Program-made: the position numbers and the translations under genes
DNA from: Lachnospiraceae bacterium
Lineage (GTDB): Bacteria; Bacillota; Clostridia; Lachnospirales; Lachnospiraceae
NCBI GenBank assembly: GCA_014799405.1
Contig: JAAVIA010000032.1
Span: forward strand, 30,437 to 69,539
Direction of reading: 5' to 3'
Length of the DNA: 39,103 nt
In this document: piece by piece, positions 1 to 8,420 of the stretch
How the letters are laid out: the number at the start of each line of letters is the position of its first letter
How positions within the stretch are numbered: the first letter of the stretch is position 1
The notes under the pieces: model-generated
What the model was told of the DNA's origin: nothing
What the model saw: only the letters and a program-made list of their open reading frames with translations
Databases searched by the model: none

Positions 1-2502
1 ATTATATTGGTAAAAAATGATATAGGCAGAGTGAATTTATACAGACTTATATCCGAATCCCATATAAATTATTTTGCCAGACGTCCGAGAATACCGAAAA
101 GTCTCCTTAACAAGTACCGTGAGGGGCTTATTATAGGCTCTGCCTGTGAGGCTGGAGAGCTTTATAAGGCTGTGCTTTATGATGAGGGAGAGGATGAGAT
201 AACAAGGCTTGCAAACTTTTATGATTACTATGAGATACAGCCTACGGGAAACAATATGTTTCTACTTGATAAGGAAAGCGCTCCCGTTAAAACGGTTGAG
301 GATCTTGAGGATGTAAACAGGAAAATTGTGGAGCTGGGACATCAGATGGGTAAGCCGGTTGTTGCTACCTGTGACGTTCATTTTTTAGACCCTGAGGATT
401 CAATCTACAGAGGTATCATTATGGCAGGGCAGGGATTTGCCGATGCTGACAGACAGCCTCCTCTATATTTTAGGACGACGGAGGAAATGCTTCAGGAATT
501 TCAGTATCTTGGCAGCGACATTGCACGGGAGGTCGTTATAACAAACACAAATAAAATTGCTGACATGATAGAAAAAATTTCACCGGTAAGACCTGACAAG
601 CAACCGCCTATAATAGAAAATTCTGATGAAACCCTGAAAACCATATGCTATGAAAAGGCATACGAAATTTATGGGCCAAAGCTTCCTGACATTGTTGTTG
701 AGAGGCTGGAGAGAGAGCTTAACTCAATTATAACGAACGGATTTGCGGTTATGTATATAATTGCCCAAAAGCTTGTGTGGAAATCAAATGAGGACGGATA
801 CCTTGTAGGCTCAAGAGGTTCCGTAGGTTCCTCCTTTGTGGCGACAATGGCAGGTATTACGGAGGTAAATCCGCTGCCGGCACATTATATATGCCCAAAG
901 TGCTACTACACGGATTTTGACTCTGAGGACGTGAAAAAGTACAGCGGACGTTCCGGCTGTGACATGCCTGACAAGGCATGCCCTAAGTGTGGCTGCAACA
1001 TGAAGAAGGAGGGACACGATATACCATTTGAAACCTTCCTTGGCTTTAAGGGAGATAAGGAGCCTGATATTGACCTTAATTTTTCGGGAGAGTATCAGCC
1101 TAACGCACATGCCTACACGGAGGAGCTTTTTGGAAAGGGAAAGGCATTCCGTGCAGGAACAATCGGTACAATGGCGGAAAAAACGGCATTTGGGTACGTT
1201 TATAATTATTTCAAGGATAAGGAAGAGGAAAAAAGAAGGTGCGAGATGGAGCGGCTTGCCGTGGGTTGCACGGGTGTCAAGAGGACGACGGGACAGCACC
1301 CCGGTGGTATAATCGTTCTTCCTAAGCATGAGGAGATATATTCCTTTACACCCATACAGAAGCCTGCGAATGATATGTCAACGGACATTATTACTACACA
1401 TTTTGAGTATCATTCTATAGACCATAACCTTTTAAAGCTTGATATACTTGGACACGACGATCCTACAATGATAAGAAGGCTTGAGGACCTTACGGGAATA
1501 GATGCAAAGACAATTCCTCTTGATGATAAGGATGTCATGTCACTTTTTCACAGCACGGATATACTTAACATAACTCCTGACATGATAGGGGGAACCAAGC
1601 TTGGCTCACTGGGAATACCTGAGTTTGGTACGGAATTTGCCATGCAGATGCTTATTGACACAAATCCCAAGTCCTTCTCAGATTTAGTCCGTATAGCAGG
1701 GCTTTCCCATGGTACGGACGTGTGGCTTGGAAATGCCCAAACGCTTATAACGGAGGGAACCTGTGAGCTTTCCTCCGCCATATGCACAAGAGATGATATA
1801 ATGATATATCTTATGCATATGGGTCTTGAATCGGGAACAGCATTTACGATTATGGAGAGCGTCAGGAAGGGCAAGGGTTTAAAGCCTGAATGGGAGGATG
1901 AAATGCGTGCTCACGATGTGCCCGATTGGTACATATGGTCCTGCAAAAAAATTAAATACATGTTCCCAAAGGCACATGCGGCGGCATACGTTATGATGGC
2001 ATGGCGAATTGCGTGGTTTAAAGTGAACTATCCACTTGAATATTACACTGCATTTTTCAGTATAAGAGCCACTGCCTTTGATTATAAAACCATGTGTCTT
2101 GGAAAGGATTACCTTGAGGAATGTCTCGCACAACTTCAAAAGATAGACAAGAACGAACAGACCCAAAAGGTAAAGGATACAATCAGGGATATGAAGATTG
2201 TACAGGAGATGTATGCAAGAAATATAGAATTTATGCCTATAGACCTATATAAGGCAAAGGCTGACCGCTTCCAGATTATAGACGGAAAAATAATGCCCAG
2301 CTTTAGTGCCCTTTCCGGAATGGGAGATAAGGCGGCATCAGATTTGGAGGAGGCTGCTTCCAAGGGAGCTTTCACTTCCAAAGACGATATACGTCAAAGG
2401 GGAAAGGTGTCAAAAACAATACTTGATGATATGCGGGAACTTGGTATATTAGGAGAACTGCCTGATACAAACCAGTACGACTTTTTCAGCATGCTGCAAT
2501 AA
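1..2502 (+). CDS. polC: DNA polymerase III alpha subunit, PolC type (3' portion; 5' end lies outside the window)
   Basis: Open frame to the left edge. Motifs such as GSRGSVGSSFVATMAGITEVNPLPAHY, CPKC..CPKCG, GFKGDKEPDIDLNFSGEYQ, GTIGTMAEKTAFGYV, TTGQHPGGIIVLP and FPKAHAAAYVMMAWRIAWFKVNYPLEYY are typical of PolC. Confidence 0.97.
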   Translation: MILVKNDIGRVNLYRLISESHINYFARRPRIPKSLLNKYREGLIIGSACEAGELYKAVLYDEGEDEITRLANFYDYYEIQPTGNNMFLLDKESAPVKTVEDLEDVNRKIVELGHQMGKPVVATCDVHFLDPEDSIYRGIIMAGQGFADADRQPPLYFRTTEEMLQEFQYLGSDIAREVVITNTNKIADMIEKISPVRPDKQPPIIENSDETLKTICYEKAYEIYGPKLPDIVVERLERELNSIITNGFAVMYIIAQKLVWKSNEDGYLVGSRGSVGSSFVATMAGITEVNPLPAHYICPKCYYTDFDSEDVKKYSGRSGCDMPDKACPKCGCNMKKEGHDIPFETFLGFKGDKEPDIDLNFSGEYQPNAHAYTEELFGKGKAFRAGTIGTMAEKTAFGYVYNYFKDKEEEKRRCEMERLAVGCTGVKRTTGQHPGGIIVLPKHEEIYSFTPIQKPANDMSTDIITTHFEYHSIDHNLLKLDILGHDDPTMIRRLEDLTGIDAKTIPLDDKDVMSLFHSTDILNITPDMIGGTKLGSLGIPEFGTEFAMQMLIDTNPKSFSDLVRIAGLSHGTDVWLGNAQTLITEGTCELSSAICTRDDIMIYLMHMGLESGTAFTIMESVRKGKGLKPEWEDEMRAHDVPDWYIWSCKKIKYMFPKAHAAAYVMMAWRIAWFKVNYPLEYYTAFFSIRATAFDYKTMCLGKDYLEECLAQLQKIDKNEQTQKVKDTIRDMKIVQEMYARNIEFMPIDLYKAKADRFQIIDGKIMPSFSALSGMGDKAASDLEEAASKGAFTSKDDIRQRGKVSKTILDDMRELGILGELPDTNQYDFFSMLQ

Positions 2503-2914
2503 AACAAGAAGGGGCTGCCACAGATAGGAACGACTGTATTGGCACACCGACGGCTGTTGCTTGCTGCTCTATATGCCCCAAAAACACGCTTTCGCTCGTC
2601 TCCGACGTAGTGGTACTAAGAATTGCCTGTACGGATATACTATACAGCAGCGAAAAACCGTTTGAAGACGTCGGCACTTAAATTGCCAGCACAAGATATC
2701 CTTATATAGGAATTTCTTAAGCTGGCAATTTTTAGTGCCGCTACGTCGGAGACGAGCGAAAGCGTGTTTTTTCGTTGCTGTATAGTATATCCGTACAGGC
2801 AATTCAAGTACCAACGTCTTCAAACGGTTTTTGGGGCATATAGAGCAGCAAGTGACAGCCATCGGTGTGCTATACGGCGCAATCATTACTGCGACAGCCC
2901 CTTCTTGTTTTATT
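2498..2914. repeat. Long modular inverted-repeat (palindromic) intergenic element between convergent genes
   Basis: Outer 20-bp perfect inverted repeat AATAAAACAAGAAGGGGCTG (2498-2517) / CAGCCCCTTCTTGTTTTATT (2895-2914). Inner inverted pairs: B 2542-2585 / ~2826-2870 (few mismatches), C 2580-2610 / 2741-2771 (31 bp), D 2611-2657 / 2767-2813 (few differences), E 2653-2671 / 2814-2832 (19 bp), F 2672-2690 / 2721-2740. Confidence 0.9.
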
Positions 2915-4211
2915 TTTCTTGCTGTTTTTCTGCCTGCTGTTTGGCGTACTCACGCTTCCTAGCCGAAAGCTCAATGCCCGAAAGCGGTGCGGCAACGGTT
3001 TCAATACAGAGCATAAGTATCATAAGGAAAACGGATATTGTGCAAATAAGTGAATAAATATATACCTCACTGCCTGTATTGCCTGCAAGATTAATTACGC
3101 AGTCCTTTATGGCGATAGGTGCAAGCATTAGAATGAAAAATACAGTGTATATAAAGTCTGCTTCAATGCGCGCTTCATCAGAATCAATAAGCATGATAAG
3201 AGGAATTATAAGGTAGGCAATATTTGCCTGCATTGAAATGAAAGGTCCGCAGGAAACGATAAGTGAAAGTGCAAGCACTGTGCGCCACTTTGATTTTGAG
3301 ATACATGCACAGACAAGCAGTACAATTAATATAAGTCCCCACAGAACAAGCTTTAACGCCCTGCTTTCAATAAGTCCCTTTCCAAGACAGAGGCTTATAA
3401 GATTAAGACCTGATATAATGTCAATTCTGTAAGCGATACCTGTGTCTAAGGCATCGGTAATAACCGCTTTAAGATTATTAAAATAATAGCCAAGCCTTCC
3501 TAAACCGCCGAATGCAAAAATTGGTGCAAAAAATATGACGAAGGAGTAGACAAGACACCTGAATGCATTTCCAAAGCGCTTTTTCCTGTAGGAAAGAATT
3601 ATAAATATAATAGGATAGGCGGATAAACCTGTTGCTGCTGCAAGGGCTATATGAGCAAACTCACGTGTGAGTTTGTCATCGCTGTCATATCCTGATATAT
3701 AAAGCATTATAAGTGTAACCGTAAATAAAACTATGCTTCCCTGCTCAAACAAATATATGAATGGGGTTGAGAAAAATATAAGAAAAAGAAACCATGCTTT
3801 AAACAGTCCGTTTCCTTTTTTTGTGGAAAATACAGTAATGGCAAAAAGGATAGCGGAAAAGGAAACAGCCATAAAAAGCACAAGGGTTGCCTCTGCAAAA
3901 TGCTGCATATATGAAATATCATAGTTAAATACGTCACGTTTTGTAAAGCTGCTTAAAAACTTGCCAAGTAAAAGTACAAGAGGGGTATCCGTGAGTCCGC
4001 CCTTGTATGGATTATATTTTTGGGATTCATAAAAAGGCTTAAAAAAATCTAAATATGCACCTTCATAATAGCCCGGTATTATGGAATGCATACTGAAGCC
4101 ATACGTGGTTATATTTGATATAAGGAAAAAAATCTGGGTTAGGGTAAGGGCGATAAGAAATGCCCACATTATTATTTTACTTCTTTTTTCATTGGACATA
4201 GGTGGTTTCAT
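2910..4211 (-). CDS. Multipass membrane protein, possibly GT-C/GT87-like glycosyltransferase
   Basis: Many hydrophobic segments; start taken at MKPPMSNEKRSK, where the reverse-strand context CCAAAAGGAGAATATATATAATG supplies a ribosome-binding site. The family call is tentative. Confidence 0.75.
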   Translation of the reverse strand: MKPPMSNEKRSKIIMWAFLIALTLTQIFFLISNITTYGFSMHSIIPGYYEGAYLDFFKPFYESQKYNPYKGGLTDTPLVLLLGKFLSSFTKRDVFNYDISYMQHFAEATLVLFMAVSFSAILFAITVFSTKKGNGLFKAWFLFLIFFSTPFIYLFEQGSIVLFTVTLIMLYISGYDSDDKLTREFAHIALAAATGLSAYPIIFIILSYRKKRFGNAFRCLVYSFVIFFAPIFAFGGLGRLGYYFNNLKAVITDALDTGIAYRIDIISGLNLISLCLGKGLIESRALKLVLWGLILIVLLVCACISKSKWRTVLALSLIVSCGPFISMQANIAYLIIPLIMLIDSDEARIEADFIYTVFFILMLAPIAIKDCVINLAGNTGSEVYIYSLICTISVFLMILMLCIETVAAPLSGIELSARKREYAKQQAEKQQEK

Positions 4212-4307
4212 TATATATATTCTCCTTTTGGTTATTTTATAATAGGTACTTAATAACAATATTTTATTGGTTCAAATCCCACATGTCAATTGTAATTAGA
4301 AAAAAGA

Positions 4308-4336
4308 TTGCTATTTTTCCATAAATATATTAAAAT
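4308..4336 (+). promoter_or_regulatory. Putative sigma-A promoter upstream of ireB (TTGCTA-17-TAAAAT)
   Basis: -35-like TTGCTA at 4308-4313, 17-nt spacer, -10-like TAAAAT at 4331-4336, about 30 nt before the start. Confidence 0.5.
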
Positions 4337-4365
4337 GAATCTATATGTTTGAAGGACGTGATGAA

Positions 4366-4623
4366 ATGAATAATCAAAATACACAAGATATAGGCATGAT
4401 CAGAGAGACTATGATAGAGGTTCCGGAAATACTGGCACAGGTATATGAGGCACTTTCAGAGAAGGGATATAATCCTGTAAGTCAGATAGTCGGTTATATT
4501 ATGAGTGGTGATCCTACCTATATTACAAGCTATAAAAATGCAAGAAGTCTCATTATGAAAGCAGAGCGTGATGAGATTATTGAGGTACTGCTGGAAAATT
4601 ATATTGAGACAAGATTAAAATAA
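4366..4623 (+). CDS. ireB: IreB family regulatory phosphoprotein (UPF0297)
   Basis: [63 protein letters not shown] is characteristic of the IreB/YrzL family and lies directly before ruvX. Confidence 0.93.
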   Translation: MNNQNTQDIGMIRETMIEVPEILAQVYEALSEKGYNPVSQIVGYIMSGDPTYITSYKNARSLIMKAERDEIIEVLLENYIETRLK

Positions 4624-4643
4624 AATGTAAAAAGGACAAGATT

Positions 4644-5087
4644 TTGAGGACGATAGGGTTAGATTACGGAACAAAAACTGTAGGTGTGGCGCTTTCTGAT
4701 GAGAATGGTATCATTGCAAGTCCCCACACGACAATTGAGAGAGAACGACCGACGAAATTAAGACGGACTTATGCGCAGCTTGAACAAATAATAAGTGAAT
4801 ATAATGTTGGTCTTATAGTGCTTGGTTATCCTAAAAATATGAACAATACTGAGGGTGAGAGAGCACAGAGTACAAGAGAGTTTAAAGAGGCGCTTGAAAG
4901 AAGAACCGGACTTCCTGTTATACTTTTCGATGAGAGACTCACTACCGTGGAAGCAGACCGTATACTTGATGAAACGGGTGTTGCAAGGAGTGCAAGAAAG
5001 CAGCATATTGATAAGATGGCGGCAGCCATTATTCTGCAAAATTATCTGGATAGGGAAAATAATGATGGAAGAAAAGATAGTATTTGA
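4644..5087 (+). CDS. ruvX: Putative Holliday junction resolvase RuvX/YqgF
   Basis: RTIGLDYGTKTVGVALSDENG, GLIVLGYPKNMNNTEGERAQ and FDERLTTVEADR are YqgF motifs; TTG start. Confidence 0.95.
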   Translation: MRTIGLDYGTKTVGVALSDENGIIASPHTTIERERPTKLRRTYAQLEQIISEYNVGLIVLGYPKNMNNTEGERAQSTREFKEALERRTGLPVILFDERLTTVEADRILDETGVARSARKQHIDKMAAAIILQNYLDRENNDGRKDSI

Positions 5088-5322
5088 AACTGAAGACGGA
5101 AATGTTGAATTTTTTGTCCTGGAGCAGACTATGCTCAGAGGCATAAATTATATATTAGTAACTGATGACCGAAACTCTGAGGAGGGAGATTTCCTTATAC
5201 TTAAGGAAACCGGCGGTGAGGGAGATATCGCTTCTTATGAGATTCTTGAGGATGATAACGAACTAATGGCAGTGGTGTCTGTGTTTGACGAGCTGCTTGA
5301 AGACATTGATTTGGAGGTATAG
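5062..5322 (+). CDS. DUF1292 domain-containing protein
   Basis: MMEEKIVFETEDGNVEFFVLEQTMLRGINYILVTDD...DEGDFLILKE-like pattern of DUF1292 (YrzB); overlaps the 3' end of ruvX. Confidence 0.85.
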   Translation: MMEEKIVFETEDGNVEFFVLEQTMLRGINYILVTDDRNSEEGDFLILKETGGEGDIASYEILEDDNELMAVVSVFDELLEDIDLEV

Positions 5323-5324
5323 TT

Positions 5325-6989
5325 TTGAAGGACGGCACAAATAAGCCGGTGAAAATCATTCCATTGGGCGGACTTGAACAGATTGGAATGAATATCACTG
5401 CAATAGAGTACGAGGATACCATCGTGGTTATAGACTGCGGTTTATCTTTCCCTGAGGATGAGATGCTTGGAATAGACCTTGTTATTCCCGATGTGACTTA
5501 TCTTAAGGAGAATGCGGACAGGGTAAAGGGTCTTGTGGTAACTCATGGACATGAGGATCACATAGGAGCCATACCTTATGTTGAAAATGAGATTAATATG
5601 CCCATATATGCTACAAAGCTTACAATGGGTCTTATTGAAAATAAACTTAGGGAACATGATAATATAAACAATATAAAAAGAAAAATAGTAAAGCATGGAC
5701 AGATAATAAATTTAGGCTGCTTCAGAATAGAATTTATAAGGACAAACCATTCAATTGTGGATGCGGCAGCTCTTGCCATATATACACCGGCAGGAATCAT
5801 TGTTCATACAGGAGATTTTAAGGTGGACTACACGCCTGTGTTTGGCGAGGTCATAGATTTGCCGAGATTTGGAGAGCTTGGCAAAAAGGGGGTTCTTGCA
5901 CTTATGGCAGACTCTACCAATGTTGAAAGACCAGGGTACACACAGTCGGAAAAGACTGTTGGAAAAACCTTTGACAATCTCTTTGCTGACAATAGGGAGC
6001 ACAGAATAATAATAGCTACGTTTGCATCTAATGTGGACAGGGTGCAGCAGATAATAAATTCGGCGTACAAGTACGGGCGAAAGGTTGTTGTGGAAGGCAG
6101 AAGTATGGTAAATATAATACAGACTGCCTCTGAACTTGGATATATAAGCATACCGGACAATACGCTTATCGAGATAGAACGTGTCAAGGATTATCCTGAC
6201 GAGCAGCTTGTGCTTATCACAACGGGAAGTCAGGGTGAAAATATGGCTGCGCTTTCAAGGATAGCAGCCTCCATACACAATAAGATTTCCATAAAGCCGG
6301 GAGATGTGGTTATATTCTCATCCCATCCGATTCCGGGAAATGAAAAGGCGGTCTTTAAGGTTATAAATGAGCTTGAGATGAAGGGTGCGCATGTTATTTT
6401 TCAGGATACCCATGTTTCGGGACATGCCTGCCAGGAGGAGCTTAAGCTTATGTATGCACTTATCAAGCCAAAGTATGCCATACCGGTGCATGGTGAGTAT
6501 AGACACCTTAAGCGTCATGCGGAACTTGCTGTTGAGATGGGAATACCGAAGGAAAATGTTAAAATACTTTCAACAGGGGATGTGCTTGAAATATCTGATG
6601 ATAAATTTGATATAACAGGAAGGGTGCCGGCGCAGGGCATTTTGGTTGATGGCCTTGGAGTTGGAGATGTTGGCAACATTGTTCTTCGTGACAGACAGCA
6701 TCTTTCACAAAACGGACTTCTTATTATAGTTGTAACATTGGAAAAGGAGAGTAATCAGATTTTATCCGGACCTGATATTGTTTCGAGAGGCTTTGTTTAT
6801 GTCAGGGAATCGGAGACACTTATGGACGATTGCAGGGCAGTTGTGCAGGATGCATTGGATGAATGTCTTATGAGGGGCGTGTCCGATTGGGGAAGGATAA
6901 AAACCGGAATCAGGGATTCATTGGGTGAGTTTTTGTGGAAACGTACAAAGAGAAGTCCTATGATACTGCCGATAATATCTGAGGTGTAA
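5325..6989 (+). CDS. rnj: Ribonuclease J
   Basis: KIIPLGGLEQIGMNITAIEYEDTIVVIDCGLSFPEDEMLGIDLVIPD, GLVVTHGHEDHIGAIPYV, VPVHGEYRH-like; metallo-beta-lactamase/beta-CASP family. Confidence 0.96.
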   Translation: MKDGTNKPVKIIPLGGLEQIGMNITAIEYEDTIVVIDCGLSFPEDEMLGIDLVIPDVTYLKENADRVKGLVVTHGHEDHIGAIPYVENEINMPIYATKLTMGLIENKLREHDNINNIKRKIVKHGQIINLGCFRIEFIRTNHSIVDAAALAIYTPAGIIVHTGDFKVDYTPVFGEVIDLPRFGELGKKGVLALMADSTNVERPGYTQSEKTVGKTFDNLFADNREHRIIIATFASNVDRVQQIINSAYKYGRKVVVEGRSMVNIIQTASELGYISIPDNTLIEIERVKDYPDEQLVLITTGSQGENMAALSRIAASIHNKISIKPGDVVIFSSHPIPGNEKAVFKVINELEMKGAHVIFQDTHVSGHACQEELKLMYALIKPKYAIPVHGEYRHLKRHAELAVEMGIPKENVKILSTGDVLEISDDKFDITGRVPAQGILVDGLGVGDVGNIVLRDRQHLSQNGLLIIVVTLEKESNQILSGPDIVSRGFVYVRESETLMDDCRAVVQDALDECLMRGVSDWGRIKTGIRDSLGEFLWKRTKRSPMILPIISEV

Positions 6990-6992
6990 TTT

Positions 6993-7328
6993 ATGGATGA
7001 AATAATAAATCAAAGTATTCATATAAACGAGCTTATAAAAAAGTCACCGGAATACGAAAACTATATAAGGGCAAATAAAAAACTGCATGAGCATGTTGAT
7101 TTATATAATCAGCTTAAGGAGTACAGAAGGCGTAACTATGAGCTGCAAAATCTGGTAGGGATGAACCCCTATGATGAGGTTGTGGCTTTGGTAAAAGAAT
7201 ACGATGCTCTTTTACACAACTCTGTTGTCAGTGATTTTCTTAAGGCTGAGGAATGCATATGCAGCATATTAAGAACAGTTTATAACCAGATTGCAGAAGG
7301 ATTGGAGTTTGACTATTTAGATGAGTAA
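6993..7328 (+). CDS. YlbF/YmcA family protein
   Basis: Short helical protein with ELIKKSPEYENYIRANKKLHEHVDLYNQLKEYRRRNYELQ, typical of the YlbF/YmcA family. Confidence 0.8.
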   Translation: MDEIINQSIHINELIKKSPEYENYIRANKKLHEHVDLYNQLKEYRRRNYELQNLVGMNPYDEVVALVKEYDALLHNSVVSDFLKAEECICSILRTVYNQIAEGLEFDYLDE

Positions 7329-7740
7329 TACAAAAAGAAAAAAGAAAAAACCAATAGAAGAAACAGTAAGAAAAGGATTAAAGCATTCAGCGGGCTTTAC
7401 GTGGAGTCTGCTTATAAATGTACTTATAGTATACATTGTAATAAAGCTTTTTTCATATTCCTTTAACTTTGCATACAGCGTTTTTGCAGACGTTGCCTGT
7501 GACCCTTCAAGCAGAGAATATGTTGTCATAGAAATACCATCAGATTCTTCCTCGCTGGATATAGGAAAGGCATTGGAGGAGAGGGGAATCATTGAGGACA
7601 AATATGTTTTTATGGCGAGAGTATGGATAAAGAAATACGGCAATCTCATAACTCCGGGTAAATATGGCCTTTCGGCATCTATGACATATGAAGAAATAAT
7701 AGACATTATATGTCACATTGAGAAAGAGGAGGAAGAATAA
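7321..7740 (+). CDS. Short MltG-like membrane protein, N-terminal and LysM-like region only
   Basis: One TM helix followed by VVIEIPSDSSSLDIGKALEERGIIEDKYVFMARV...LITPGKYGLSASMTYEEIIDII, as in the MltG N-terminal region; syntenic with mltG (yrrL). Confidence 0.7.
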   Translation: MSNTKRKKKKPIEETVRKGLKHSAGFTWSLLINVLIVYIVIKLFSYSFNFAYSVFADVACDPSSREYVVIEIPSDSSSLDIGKALEERGIIEDKYVFMARVWIKKYGNLITPGKYGLSASMTYEEIIDIICHIEKEEEE

Positions 7741-7743
7741 CCT

Positions 7744-8400
7744 TTGGATGGTTTGGATGAAATAAGAGTGTCGTCATTTATAAAATCCTTATATAAGGAT
7801 GATGAAGGCGTTTTGGGAGAAATATACAAAAAAGCCCTCAGAGAGGGTGTGCCTGTAATAAGAACCGACACAAGGGAATATATAAAACATGAGCTTCTTA
7901 TGAAAAAGCCTATGCGCCTTCTTGAAATTGGAACAGCCATAGGCTATTCCTCACTTTATATGAGTTTATTTCTAGATAGTGATGCAAGAATTAAAACTGT
8001 AGAGCTTGATGAGGACAGATACATGCAGGCTTGTGAAAATATACGGCTGATGGGGAAAGAAAATGTCATATCGCCCATACATGGAGATGCTTTTGACATC
8101 ATAAAGGGGTTAGAGGATAATATGTACGACATGATATTTTTGGATGGACCAAAGGGGCAGTATATAAATTATCTTCCTGAGCTTATCCGTGTCATAAAAA
8201 ATGAGGGAATAATTATATCGGATAATGTGCTTCAGGAGGGGGAAATATTAGAATCCCATTTTGCTGTGGAAAAAAGAAACAGAACGATACATGACAAAAT
8301 GAGAGAATATTTATATAAGCTCACACATGAAGATGGTCTTCATACGGTTGTTATACCTGTAGGGGACGGACTTGCAGTAACGTATGTCATTAAAAATTGA
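7744..8400 (+). CDS. trmR: O-methyltransferase, TrmR-like (tRNA 5-hydroxyuridine methyltransferase)
   Basis: LLEIGTAIGYSSLYMSLFLDSDARIKTVELDEDRY and MIFLDGPKGQYINYLPELIRV; lies before a U32 peptidase-family gene, as in yrrM-yrrN-yrrO. Confidence 0.85.
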   Translation: MDGLDEIRVSSFIKSLYKDDEGVLGEIYKKALREGVPVIRTDTREYIKHELLMKKPMRLLEIGTAIGYSSLYMSLFLDSDARIKTVELDEDRYMQACENIRLMGKENVISPIHGDAFDIIKGLEDNMYDMIFLDGPKGQYINYLPELIRVIKNEGIIISDNVLQEGEILESHFAVEKRNRTIHDKMREYLYKLTHEDGLHTVVIPVGDGLAVTYVIKN

Positions 8401-8420
8401 TATAGAAGGATGATTGGGAA

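Noticed and set aside
811-1388. Antisense and alternate-frame ORFs within polC (and similar ORFs inside rnj, pil genes, pepD etc.)
   Set aside because: They lie inside strong known CDSs, have low-complexity or implausible composition and no RBS; they are frame shadows.
2498-2914. Retron or group II intron interpretation of the palindromic element
   Set aside because: No reverse transcriptase ORF nearby and no recognisable domain V or msr/msd hallmarks.
2569-3057. ORFs 2569-2886 (-), 2764-3057 (+) and 2865-3053 (+)
   Set aside because: They arise within or spill out of the inverted-repeat element, lack protein-like composition and good RBS, and are better explained by repeat DNA.
4269-4284. 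tRNA T-arm-like string GGTTCAAATCCCAC upstream of ireB, possible tRNA or att remnant
   Set aside because: The flanking bases do not form a proper T-stem, and no acceptor stem, anticodon arm or integrase is present; likely chance.
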